A stretch of 64,000 nucleotides of DNA from Porphyromonas pogonae. GTDB lineage: Bacteria > Bacteroidota > Bacteroidia > Bacteroidales > Porphyromonadaceae. Below are positions 48,871 to 58,500 of this stretch, piece after piece. A program made the translations under genes and the position numbers. The stretch is from positions 124,001 through 188,000 of the forward strand of contig NZ_CP143258.1 in NCBI RefSeq assembly GCF_036320655.1, in the 5' to 3' direction. Positions within the stretch are counted from its first letter, which is position 1; the number at the start of each line of letters is the position of its first letter. Below the pieces are notes generated by a model. It did no database searches. It saw nothing but the letters and a program-made list of their open reading frames with translations, and was not told the origin of the DNA.

Positions 48871-49971
48871 CTAATCGACGGAATCGGCTGTCAAATCAAT
48901 CTTCTCATCATCTTTACCACCACTGTAATATATTTTGCGCAGAGGATTGCGGGTAATATAATCATACTCGGCTCTATTGCGATAAATATCGATGGCAGCA
49001 AATATGGCATGTCTCATAGATTCTTCAGAAGCTTCATTTTTGCCTACTATATCATAGCCGGTACCGTGGTCGGGCGAGGTGCGCACAATACTAAGGCCGG
49101 CAGTGATATTGACTCCTGAATTCATATATAGAGCTTTGAAAGGAGCCAATCCTTGGTCATGATACATAGCCAACACACCATCAAAAGCGATGGAAACATC
49201 CGAACCCCAAAAGCCATCTGCGGCATAAGGGCCGAAAGTCATAATACCGGAATCAAAAGCTTTGTCTATGGCCGGTTTGATAACGGATATCTCTTCCGAT
49301 CCTATGAGTCCGCTGTCGCCAGCATGGGGATTGAGCGAAAGCACAGCTATCCGTGGCTTACCGATACCGAAATCTCGCCTGAGCGTTTTATCGAGAACGC
49401 CTAACTTCTCCAAGATTAGTTCTTCGGTAATGGCTCCCGGGACATCACTCACAGGAATGTGTGTGGTGACAAGTGCGACCCGCACATCGTAAGCACAGAG
49501 AATCATGAGTGAGCGCCCTGTGACCATGGCGCACTTGTCCTCGAGGTACTGTGTGTGTCCGTTGTAGGGAAAAGCATCGCGTGGCATGGCAGCTTTATTG
49601 ATAGGTGCGGTTACCAACACATCACAATAGCCCATCATTACATCAGAAGTAGCTTTTTCGAGAGCAATAAGTGCGGCACGTCCTCCGTCTTCGGAGATCA
49701 TGCCGGGTGTGACCTTGAAGTCATCATCCGATATGTTGAGCAGGTTGATAACACCATCTCTTACCTCTTTGGTAGAGCGTATTTGGTTCCAAGTGAGATT
49801 GCCCTCGATCTCCAATTTTTTCTTCCAGTAAGATGCCACTCTCGTAGATCCGTAGATGACGGGAGTACAGAGATCGAGCATGGATTCGTCTGCCAAAGCT
49901 TTGAGTATAACCTCGTAGCTGATCCCGTTTATATCGCCATGTGTAATGGCTACTCTTATTTTTCTATCCAT
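48871..49971 (-). CDS. pdxA: 4-hydroxythreonine-4-phosphate dehydrogenase
   Basis: A 366-residue PdxA. It has the opening IRVAITHGDINGISYEVILKAL, VTAPINKAAM, the metal-site PYNGHTQYLEDKC and VTTHIPVSDVPGAI, LNPHAGDSGLIGSEE, and AMYHDQGLAPFKAL with the metal-binding His-Asp. A further signature is VRTSPDHGTGYDIVGK. The enzyme oxidises and decarboxylates 4-phosphohydroxy-threonine in the DXP-dependent vitamin B6 pathway. It is encoded 39 bases after a DUF4837 lipoprotein gene, and the helicase-nuclease gene follows by 56 bases. Confidence 0.96.
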   Translation of the reverse strand: MDRKIRVAITHGDINGISYEVILKALADESMLDLCTPVIYGSTRVASYWKKKLEIEGNLTWNQIRSTKEVRDGVINLLNISDDDFKVTPGMISEDGGRAALIALEKATSDVMMGYCDVLVTAPINKAAMPRDAFPYNGHTQYLEDKCAMVTGRSLMILCAYDVRVALVTTHIPVSDVPGAITEELILEKLGVLDKTLRRDFGIGKPRIAVLSLNPHAGDSGLIGSEEISVIKPAIDKAFDSGIMTFGPYAADGFWGSDVSIAFDGVLAMYHDQGLAPFKALYMNSGVNITAGLSIVRTSPDHGTGYDIVGKNEASEESMRHAIFAAIDIYRNRAEYDYITRNPLRKIYYSGGKDDEKIDLTADSVD

Positions 49972-50010
49972 TTAAATTGTAAGTTGTGTATACATGGAGC
50001 AATGCTCTGT

Positions 50011-51084
50011 CTATTGCATCACAGATGTTTTACTTTCCAATATCTCGGCAGCGTTGAACTTTTTGATATTATCCGGGCGGAAGCTATACAGCCCGGCTTC
50101 CATCATACGTAACAAGGTGAGTTTTTTCTCATTGGGGTTATATACAAAGCCCTCTATTACGTACACCTTGCCGGCTTTTTGGTCGATGTATGCCTGGCAG
50201 ACAAAAGGCCCCGACATCATGGCGCCGCCCTCCATCTTCCAAATGCCTCTCAACTCACCTCTTATCTGTCCATTTGCTGTTTGGACATAGCGATGATAGA
50301 GATTGTATTTGCTCTCTGTGGTGGGATAGCTACCCTCTACACCGCCTTCTATGTTGGCTTTGAGTACAGAGTCGCGCACCTCTACCATGCGGTCTATGGC
50401 TATATCTTTCTTGTTTTTGAACGGGAAGGAATACACCAGGATGTCATGTCGCTTGCGTGCCAATCCGTTGGACATCCATAAAAAGTCTTTGCCTACTTTG
50501 TAGCTTTTGATGTCAGAAGGCATATTGACATGATGTTTGAAGAGACTGTCGGTCAATTCGTCGGCACGGGTGCTGTAGCTATCTTCCAGCACTGTCCCGA
50601 AACGGTATAGCTCATGACGTACCAGCAAATTGATGAGTGCAGCTTTGTTGCGATCGAGATAGTTGCTGAGCGAATCAGCAGAAGGAGTATTGAGACGTAT
50701 CACAATCTGCCCCTTGGCCCATTCATCGTAATTATATTTGAGTGCGGTGGAGGTAAAGCGTGTATTATCGACATCGACTATAACGACATTGCGTACATAG
50801 CGAAGAAAATCGCCGAAAGAAGGAGTAGCTACTCGAGATATGCTGAAGTTGGGCTCGTCTTGGGTAAGGGACAGAGCGGGCTGTGTGAGCACGCCGTAAA
50901 CCTTGGCTCCGATAGGAGCATTCATATACTCATTTTCCATAACCAGCATAATTTCACCGGGCTTACCGGTAGCCTGGACAAAGGTGGAAGAAGTATTCTT
51001 GCAACTTGACACCAGCAGGCTTATAGATGCTACACCAATGCAAGTCATTAATAGACTTACGTAAGTTTTGAAAGTCTTTTTCAT
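50011..51084 (-). CDS. DUF4837 lipoprotein
   Basis: A 357-residue lipoprotein (signal peptide ending SLLVSS before Cys28) of the Bacteroidota family DUF4837. Visible features are the start of the mature part ATGKPGEIMLVMENEYMNAPIGAKVYGVLTQPALSLTQDEPNF, the mid-region NVVIVDVDN, KWA/DEWAKGQIVIRLNTPS, and the C-terminal RGIWKMEGGAMMSGPFVCQAYIDQKAGKVYVIEGFVYNP. The family is conserved and chromosomal, usually near pdxA or other housekeeping genes, but has no known function. It is probably periplasmic-side anchored. Confidence 0.88.
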   Translation of the reverse strand: MKKTFKTYVSLLMTCIGVASISLLVSSCKNTSSTFVQATGKPGEIMLVMENEYMNAPIGAKVYGVLTQPALSLTQDEPNFSISRVATPSFGDFLRYVRNVVIVDVDNTRFTSTALKYNYDEWAKGQIVIRLNTPSADSLSNYLDRNKAALINLLVRHELYRFGTVLEDSYSTRADELTDSLFKHHVNMPSDIKSYKVGKDFLWMSNGLARKRHDILVYSFPFKNKKDIAIDRMVEVRDSVLKANIEGGVEGSYPTTESKYNLYHRYVQTANGQIRGELRGIWKMEGGAMMSGPFVCQAYIDQKAGKVYVIEGFVYNPNEKKLTLLRMMEAGLYSFRPDNIKKFNAAEILESKTSVMQ

Positions 51085-51297
51085 CTCAGCGCAATTTATT
51101 GATTATGCTCAAAGATACAACTTTGTATGCAAGAACGATGAACTGCTTCGAGGAAAAAACAATTGGCTTTTACCCGCGAAGCTGGTAGAGGTATTCTTTA
51201 GATATATGCTTGCTGGGATTGCTGAGAGATATTTACAGGAAACCAATCATAGATCCTGATCAACTGAAAAAGGGTGAAACTAAAGTGACGAGGATAT

Positions 51298-51350
51298 AAA
51301 AAAGGCAAGCAATACCCTCTCACCCATAGAGATTGAAGGCATTGCTTGCC
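51298..51350 (-). terminator. Terminator after the NahK-like kinase gene
   Basis: On the minus strand GGCAAGCAAT and ATTGCTTGCC form a perfect 10-bp stem followed by TTTTTT. It lies 46 bases past the kinase stop. The 210 bases from here to the DUF4837 start hold nothing recognisable. Confidence 0.8.
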
Positions 51351-51395
51351 ATATTAATTATCATAACGGTGGGAAATACTTACATCGATACGGAC

Positions 51396-52469
51396 TTAGA
51401 CTCCCAAAACAGCTTCCATTTCCGGAGCTTTCTCTTCCAGACGCTCCAGATACGTAAACTGTGCTATGGCTCTGCGAAGGTTATGCTCCGGGTCATGCAC
51501 CTTATAATAGGTATCGCCGTTGATATAGTCCGTAAGAAAACGCACCGCCTGCATGTAAGTCATCATACGTCCGCCGTAAGCGATGAGTTTGCGCTCCATA
51601 GGGGTAAGGAACTTGCCCGCAGTGGAGAGGTATCCCTCGACAAAAGATTTGTACACCGGCATATTCACTCCTATTTTGTCAAGGTCGGCTTCGTCTTCAG
51701 CACCGGTATTCACTCCCGTTCTGATGAAATCACCTACGTCACTAAGTATAAATCCCGGCATCACAGTGTCCCAGTCCACAACACAAAGTACATGATCATC
51801 TTCGTCAAACAACACATTGTCCACCTTGGTATCACAATGTATGGTACGCTTGGGTAGCTTATCCTGGGCATACAACTGCTCTTGCAGCACCATCTTATCA
51901 GCTCGGCTTTCCAGCTTATCTACCAAGTCTTTGACCTTAGCATATCTGCCTACCGCATCACGGTTCACAGCGTCACGTAGCTCCCCGAGACGGAAAGACA
52001 TGTTATGAAAGTTGACTATAGTATCGCCTAATACGCCTTCGGGAATATCGGATAATATCTCTTCGAAACGTCCGAAAGCTTCGCCTGCACTGCGAGCTGT
52101 TTGCGGAGTAAGATCAGAGAGACTTTTGCTTTGAGGGATATAACGACAAAGACGCCAGTAATGCTCACCGTCGAATGTATAATTCTTGGACGGATCACTT
52201 GCCAAAGGATAAAAGTAAAGGAATCGCCTTTCATAGTCGGCCAAACCTTCCTCACGTAACTTCTCTTCCATTTTTTTGCTCACAACATCGATGTTATGCT
52301 GCAACACTTCTATCCTCGGGAAAACATGATGATTGACTTTCTGCAACACCCATCTGAGGTTGCCTTGCGCATCTTTTACTCCAAAAGTGTCATTGATATG
52401 CCCGTTGCCGAATGCTTTGATTTCTCCTATCTCTTCATTCGGTAAAAACTGTTTTACAATATCTTCCAT
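51396..52469 (-). CDS. Phosphotransferase, NahK-like sugar kinase
   Basis: A 357-residue kinase of the aminoglycoside phosphotransferase fold. The N-lobe has GHINDTFGVKDAQGNLRWVLQKVNHHVF, where the Gln-Lys pair is part of the ATP site. The catalytic loop is TIHCDTKVDNVLFDEDDHVLCVVDWDTVMPG, with H-x-D-x-x-x-x-N and the metal-binding D-W-D. Length and motifs resemble N-acetylhexosamine 1-kinases (NahK) of mucin-feeding bacteria. Phosphorylation of GlcNAc/GalNAc freed from host glycans is therefore a reasonable guess, supported only loosely by the sialidase and PUL elsewhere in the window. ATG at 52469 (MEDIVKQFLP) was chosen; 28 further residues upstream are not family-like. It follows nhaD by 50 bases. 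Confidence 0.82.
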   Translation of the reverse strand: MEDIVKQFLPNEEIGEIKAFGNGHINDTFGVKDAQGNLRWVLQKVNHHVFPRIEVLQHNIDVVSKKMEEKLREEGLADYERRFLYFYPLASDPSKNYTFDGEHYWRLCRYIPQSKSLSDLTPQTARSAGEAFGRFEEILSDIPEGVLGDTIVNFHNMSFRLGELRDAVNRDAVGRYAKVKDLVDKLESRADKMVLQEQLYAQDKLPKRTIHCDTKVDNVLFDEDDHVLCVVDWDTVMPGFILSDVGDFIRTGVNTGAEDEADLDKIGVNMPVYKSFVEGYLSTAGKFLTPMERKLIAYGGRMMTYMQAVRFLTDYINGDTYYKVHDPEHNLRRAIAQFTYLERLEEKAPEMEAVLGV

Positions 52470-52519
52470 GATAAATATGTATGAATACTCTAATATTAAT
52501 GGGTAAACTAAATAGTGTC

Positions 52520-53911
52520 TTATGCAAATAACATGAAGGTTACTCCTCCGCAAATATAACCTAAAAGAGCGAGTGCGCTAAATCTTTTGAAATAATATCC
52601 GAAACTGATATCTTCCAATCCCATTACGGTAACACCTGTGGCGGAACCGATGATGAGTAAACTACCCCCTGTAACCGCACAATAGGCAAGAAACGTCCAG
52701 AAAGATCCATCGAGAACAAATGGGCTCACTACCCCCGTTACAGCATCTACAGGGTACATACCCAATACTGCTGCGACAAGAGCTACGTTGTCCAGCACTG
52801 AGGAAAGCAAACCTATAGAGCCTGCAAGCAAATCTGTATTGGGCATGATCTGAGATATTCCCGTGGAGGCCTTGGCAAGCTGCCCACCCGTCTCCAAAGC
52901 TGCCACAGACATAAGAATGCCGAGGAAGTAGAATATCGTGGAAAGATCAGTTTGGTGCAATAAATTGGTAATACGTAATTCGGAAGCACCGGAGAGCCGT
53001 TTCTTGTGTTTGTGAAACATGATCTCGGTATAAACCCAAATAATCACAAGTCCGATGATAGCTCCCATAAATGCAGGGATATTGAAGAATGTTTGATAAA
53101 AAGGAATGAGCATCAATGAACCAATACCGACCCAAAACACTGTACGACGGGCACGGTTGGGCAGGATATCTCCCCACTCATCATAAGAACTCTCAGCTTC
53201 CAAACGGAGCTTGGCCTTTTTCTTGAAAAGCCAGAAGTGAGCTATGATCAAAGGAACTAACATATTGATGAGCGCAGGCACAAACACATGCGTGATCTGA
53301 TGGAGAGGTGTGATGCGTCCATTGGTCCACAACAGCAAAGTAGTGACATCACCGATAGGAGACCACGAGCCGCCGGCGTTGCAGGAGATGATACACATAC
53401 AAGCATATTTGAGCCGATCTGTCCTATCCGGCACCAGTTTGCGCAGGATAGCTATAATGACGATGGCCGCAGCCAGATTGTCGAGAAAAGCAGAGAAAAA
53501 GAAAGAGGCAAAAGCGACTCTCCATAATAAACTACGCTTATCTGTAGTAGAGAGATAGGCAGTGATTGCTTTGAATCCTCCGTAGTTGTCTATGGTATTT
53601 ACCAACACCATAGAACATAGAACAAAAAACAAAGTGCCGGACACATCGCCCAAATGCTCGGTAAGGGATGTGGAGATATAATTGCTTATCACGCTGCCAC
53701 CCGCCGGTTGGCTTGAAGCCGGATAATGAGATGTAAACTCGGTAAACCCCGCCGTTCCTATGGCAATACTCCCGTCTGCCAAAAGAAATACCCACAGGCA
53801 TACACACATGATCAGAGCTATAGCACTCTTGTTGATCTTGATTTTATCTTCAAAGGCTATTCCCATAATACCGGCAATGAAGATAACAGGCATTGAATAA
53901 AAACTAATCAT
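52520..53911 (-). CDS. nhaD: Na+/H+ antiporter NhaD
   Basis: A 463-residue membrane protein with about 12 helices of the ion-transporter superfamily. NhaD-type motifs are FSAFLDNLAAAIVIIAIL, CIISCNAGGSWSPIGDVTTLLLW, SSVLDNVALVAAVLGMYP and YCAVTGGSLLIIGSATGVTVMG, forming two symmetric re-entrant segments. It expels sodium in exchange for protons. There is a -7 element upstream. Transcription is divergent from tsaB. Confidence 0.93.
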   Translation of the reverse strand: MISFYSMPVIFIAGIMGIAFEDKIKINKSAIALIMCVCLWVFLLADGSIAIGTAGFTEFTSHYPASSQPAGGSVISNYISTSLTEHLGDVSGTLFFVLCSMVLVNTIDNYGGFKAITAYLSTTDKRSLLWRVAFASFFFSAFLDNLAAAIVIIAILRKLVPDRTDRLKYACMCIISCNAGGSWSPIGDVTTLLLWTNGRITPLHQITHVFVPALINMLVPLIIAHFWLFKKKAKLRLEAESSYDEWGDILPNRARRTVFWVGIGSLMLIPFYQTFFNIPAFMGAIIGLVIIWVYTEIMFHKHKKRLSGASELRITNLLHQTDLSTIFYFLGILMSVAALETGGQLAKASTGISQIMPNTDLLAGSIGLLSSVLDNVALVAAVLGMYPVDAVTGVVSPFVLDGSFWTFLAYCAVTGGSLLIIGSATGVTVMGLEDISFGYYFKRFSALALLGYICGGVTFMLFA

Positions 53912-53955
53912 AACCTTAATACTTTATATAGTTAATGTACTTTTGGTATAACGAA

Positions 53956-53963
53956 CAAAGGTA
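53956..53963 (-). promoter_or_regulatory. -7 element of nhaD
   Basis: TACCTTTG on the minus strand, 45 bases upstream of the nhaD ATG. The matching -33 TTG is not clear. Confidence 0.4.
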
Positions 53964-54058
53964 CATTTACTATGCTATTTACTATTATAATCTTAAAATT
54001 ATTTTCTTTTCAACGCACAAATTAACGTCGGCAGTATCGGTTTCACTCAAAAGAATGC

Positions 54059-54066
54059 TAAATTTG
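54059..54066 (+). promoter_or_regulatory. -7 element of tsaB
   Basis: TAAATTTG, 20 bases upstream of the tsaB ATG, giving a leader of about 13 bases. Confidence 0.4.
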
Positions 54067-54085
54067 CACCACTAATTCCTTTAAA

Positions 54086-54808
54086 ATGACTGATAATAAA
54101 CTCAATACAATATTACTCATTGATACTACCACTACAGCATGCTCAGTGGCTATGTGTCATGGTAAAGAAATCATAGCCGAACGAAACTTCTTGGAAGATA
54201 AAGCCCAACATGCATCTCTTATAGGAGTATTCGGGAAGGAAGTACTGGAGCTCAGCGCTCAGCAGGGTTATCACCCGCAAGCCGTAGCGCTCAGTGCCGG
54301 CCCGGGATCGTACACAGGACTCCGCATAGGCACTTCTTTTGCCAAAGGTATTTGCTTCGGATACAGCATCCCTCTGATCCCTGTTTCCACCCTGGAACTT
54401 TTAGCTCATGAAGCTATCATACACGGTGATGTACCTGAGGGAGCATGGATATGCCCCATGATTGATGCCCGCAGGATGGAGGTCTATACAGCTATCTTCG
54501 ACCACAAAGGCAACCGTATCACAGACGATCAGCCGTTGATTATAGATGCAGATATTTATGCTTCCGAGCTTCAAGAAAGAAATATTGTGTTTGTAGGCAA
54601 TGGAAGTAACAAATGCTCACAGGTCATCACTCATAGGCATGCCATATTCCCACAAAGAGCCTATCTACCCATAGCCTCCCAAATGACCGAGCTGGCTCAC
54701 AAGGCTGTAAAAGCGGAAGCGTATGCCGATGTAGCTTATTGGGAGCCACACTACCTCAAAGAGTTTGTAGCCGTTGTGGGTAAGAACAAAGTATTGGGAG
54801 ACTTGTAA
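54086..54808 (+). CDS. tsaB: tRNA threonylcarbamoyladenosine biosynthesis protein TsaB
   Basis: A 240-residue ASKHA-fold protein: TILLIDTTTTACSVAMCHG at the start, the AQHASLIGVFGKEVL helix, and the signature VALSAGPGSYTGLRIGTSFAKGICFGYSIPLIPVSTLELLA. ICPMIDARRMEVYTAIFD is also typical. TsaB (YeaZ) scaffolds TsaD and TsaE in forming t6A37 of ANN-decoding tRNAs. The length is normal. It is monocistronic and divergent from nhaD. Confidence 0.96.
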   Translation: MTDNKLNTILLIDTTTTACSVAMCHGKEIIAERNFLEDKAQHASLIGVFGKEVLELSAQQGYHPQAVALSAGPGSYTGLRIGTSFAKGICFGYSIPLIPVSTLELLAHEAIIHGDVPEGAWICPMIDARRMEVYTAIFDHKGNRITDDQPLIIDADIYASELQERNIVFVGNGSNKCSQVITHRHAIFPQRAYLPIASQMTELAHKAVKAEAYADVAYWEPHYLKEFVAVVGKNKVLGDL

Positions 54809-54928
54809 AAGAGGTAATTACGGAAGGCTCCCGCATAAAATATGTTAAAATCGATTGGCATCACAGCATAAAATAACATATTTTTTCAAATTACAAGCAA
54901 AATTGTTTTAATTCTCCCAAATAAATAA

Positions 54929-54936
54929 TACCTTTG
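54929..54936 (+). promoter_or_regulatory. -7 element of the DUF1573 gene
   Basis: TACCTTTG, 47 bases upstream of the ATG, with a TTGT at 54903-54906 about 22 bases further up. Confidence 0.45.
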
Positions 54937-54983
54937 TGTATTGACGATTTATTAGTACAATAAGATAAAATAGATATAATTTT

Positions 54984-55367
54984 ATGAAAAAGTTAATTTA
55001 TTCATTATTGGCTCTTATGCTTTGCGTAGGAGTGGTCTATGCTCAGAGCAACAAGGGGGCAGTAATTACAGCCTCTGAAACAGATCATGACTTCGGAACA
55101 ATCAAAGAAGCCAATGGTAAAGTATCACATACATTCATGGTCAAGAACACAGGTTCTTCACCTCTCGTATTGACACGTGTAGTAGCCTCATGCGGCTGTA
55201 CCACTCCGGAATTTGACAAAGAGCCTATTGCCCCGGGCAAAGAAGGTCGCGTAAAAATCACTTATGATCCGGCAGGACGTCCCGGTCCGTTCGTAAAGAC
55301 CATCGCCGTTTACAGCAATGGTCGTGACGGAGCCTTTGTACTGAGAGTCAAAGGGAATGTAGAGTAA
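54984..55367 (+). CDS. DUF1573 exported protein
   Basis: A 127-residue protein with a signal peptide (about 1-20, ending VYAQ) and one DUF1573 Ig-like domain: DHDFGTIKEANGKVSHTFMVKNTGSSPLVLTRVVASCGCTTPEFDKEPIAPGKEG and KTIAVYSNGRDGAFVLRVKG. The CGCT motif is the family hallmark. These small periplasmic proteins are abundant in Bacteroidota; their role is not known. It has its own promoter element and terminator, so it is a single-gene unit. Confidence 0.93.
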   Translation: MKKLIYSLLALMLCVGVVYAQSNKGAVITASETDHDFGTIKEANGKVSHTFMVKNTGSSPLVLTRVVASCGCTTPEFDKEPIAPGKEGRVKITYDPAGRPGPFVKTIAVYSNGRDGAFVLRVKGNVE

Positions 55368-55447
55368 TTATGACGTAACAGGGGAGATCGGTTGACTAGC
55401 GAGATAAAGAGCTTTATCAACACCGATTAAATCCCTAAATCTTATTT

Positions 55448-55485
55448 AAGCATGTGCTTCTTGAACCAAAGCACATGCTTTTTTT
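55448..55485 (+). terminator. Terminator after the DUF1573 gene
   Basis: AAGCATGTGCTT and AAGCACATGCTT form a perfect 12-bp stem with a 9-base loop, followed by TTTTT. It also stands 39 bases beyond the convergent sprA stop. Confidence 0.88.
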
Positions 55486-55523
55486 GTTTTCATGATAGAG
55501 CTCAATTTGAGATTGTATATCGT

Positions 55524-58500
55524 TCAATAACTAAAATTGAGACGAAGGCTCACACCGTAATTTGTGTTTTTTACGGGAAACGCTATAGTGCTCACTCGAG
55601 GGCGATTGATTTCACATTCGTAGAATGCCCGCAACATAATATATTTATTCAGGTCATAATCTGCACTAATCCCCACTCTTTTGCCTAAGCTGCCATTGGT
55701 GGATACACTATACCGCTCCTGTATTTTTCGCAGCATAATAGATGTCTCGTTAAGGGAGTAATTAGCTCTGATCACCAAGGCTCCACCATTGTATTCTCCA
55801 CTTGCTTCCTCCTCTTTCTTCCCTCGACGAAGTCCCAGCAATCGATCAAAGTTATTGACCTTGTAGCCCAATGTGCATGATAGCTCGTTGATATACTCTT
55901 CCAAGATCTGATAAGCATTGAGATTGAGGGTGACTCCTCTATTTTTATTCCAATTCAATTTAAAGCTAAACCCACCCAAAGTAGTCATATCCACACCAAA
56001 AAGAGGGAAGAAACTCTCTTGCAAGGTTACTGAAGGTATACTATAGATACCTGATGCAATAGGCCTTACGGCTCCGTTATCACCTTGCATGGGTCTTAGT
56101 CCCAAATGTCCTTCGGTACGTACCCATCCGGAATAGGATGTATAATTTCCTATAATATACTTGGCAGTGTAGTAATGAGATAGGGTAATGTCGGAGAAGA
56201 TATTCTTAATCTTGTCTATCTTACCAAGGCCGGAGTAGCGGATATTCCAGTTGGGCAAGGCCGAGAGTAATCCCGGCAGAGGGTTGAATATAGAAATTCT
56301 TTTGTCCCCCGATGAGGTATAAGCCGAGAGGAAAGAGGGGATAAGGACTTCCGGTGAGTTCTCGGAAATACCTGTTTCTTGCACCTTTATTTCTTGACCG
56401 GCATATGGTGTATTTTGTATAAAACCACTATTAGGATAGATACGTCCCCGATAATGCTCCATTACGTCCGACATGATCTTCCCACGAGTATTTAAGAAAT
56501 TCTCAAAAGCCCTGGAATTGCTTTCGCCGTCAGATCGAGAGTTCCCGAAAAAGCTTTTCAACCCTATTGTAGTCATCATAAAATTACCTCCGTATATGGA
56601 TGACATATCTTTCTCCGCAAAGCGTATCTGTGTCTGACGGGATAACGAGTGTATAGTACGTAAAGTAATTTTGAGATCAGGGAATGGCTCTAATCTGATC
56701 ATCCAATCAAGCGTCTGTGTGCGGGAGTAATTGGCAGGGTAGATATCGGGATTGTCAGTAATAAGCCACCCCTTTTGCAATGCATCTCTCACGTACCCTT
56801 CCTTCACGAAACCCAATGCATACCCAATGCCAGGTGCTATGCCTGCGGAACTTCCGCCCTGTCCGCCCACATCCCTTACATCTGGACGAAACCCTGGTAG
56901 ATTCAGACCTTGTGAATAAGCGTAGCTGAATTTTACATCTTTGATCATGAAGAGTGATCTATACAATTTCTTCAGCCATAAGCTCCCCATAGGCACTTCC
57001 TTATCTCCCACATCTTCCCCTCGTGTGCGAGGTCTTCGACGCAAGCTCCGTTCGAGTTCGTTATATGCATCATATTTGCGGTATAGTCGTTGCAAATCGA
57101 ACGTTGTATTCGTTTCGAGATTGAGTTGATTCCTCACTGTATTTCCTATCGGTGAGAAGCCCGCAATATGCTCCGGGCCACGCTCCCAGGAGTAGTTGGC
57201 CGTATATGTGGTTTGGGAAGTAATCCAATTCAGTTTCCTGATCGACTCCGTGGGCAGTGTGTAGTTTACGGTAAGCGTCTGGTCATAATGCATCGGTTTG
57301 CCCAGGTCCATAATACTCCGAAGTACGGAGTCTTTCCATACCTTATATCCATCAGGATTAGTCTTACGGTTCACCTGCATGTATGGCTCTTCGATCAAAG
57401 CATCTGTACCACTATTGAAGTCTGCTGTAAGATTACGGATCAGACGCCATTGCATAGACAAACGTCTGTTCCATGAGAACTGTTGCATAAAAGTAGCAGC
57501 TACGGGCTGATGGGCATGAACCTTGTCTGTAGGTGTAATATTACGTATCTGCTGTTCCTGATAGTTTCTCGTGATAAAACTTTGGATATTGATATGCTCA
57601 GGCCAGAGCTTAAGATCGAACTCTCTCGCTGTTTTATTTCCTTTATTTTCCTTGTCAAATATCCGAAGAGCTTTGAATGGCAACACATAGTCATATACTA
57701 CGCCGGCTCGCCATGACTGTTGGTTCTCATACTCAATATCAGGCGAGTGCATCCTGTCCGAGGCCTGCGAGTATGTAAAAGAGAGATTTGCAGGGTCGTA
57801 AGGCATGGGCGTTTTACTTCTGATATCCACACGGGCATTGGTGATGGCAAAGCCTGACGACTGCTTGTCCGTAACACTTATATTGCGTAGAGAGTCGCGT
57901 TGATTATTCGTCTTCAGCCCTGCCAGAGCATCTTTGAGCTTGATATCATCGTCCCACGGGTTATACTCAGGGGTAAGATGCTCGGCATTGCTCGAGTAGA
58001 AGAACGGGATCACGAGATGAGCTTTTTGCGGGAACAGCTTGCCTAGGTCAAGGTTTGTGTTGAAGTCTACACGTCTTCTGTCATCCATGCTACGCTCCAG
58101 CAACGAGCGGTCTATCCCCCCGAACCCGGCAGTCATATATTGACCGGCAAGACTCACATCTCCGAGATCCGCCAGCTTGACGTTCATATCAGCTTGTACA
58201 GCCCAGCCTTTGCCATCGGCAAAATCAGAAAGTCGCAATTCATTGGTCCACACCTCTACACTCTGTATCTCATCCGAGCTATTGGTTACTCCCATCATGA
58301 TGGTACGTACATTACCCAGCCCGGGGTTTCCCTTCACCGTCATTCTATTTTCCGGATGAGCAGGATCATTCTCTGTAAAACGGTGAAAGAAATCCGCACC
58401 CGGAGTACCTACGGCACTCATACCGTTACGGCGTGATTTGAGTCTCGCCCAATTATTCAGATCGATATATATCTTATTGGCCACAGGCCACACCTTCTCT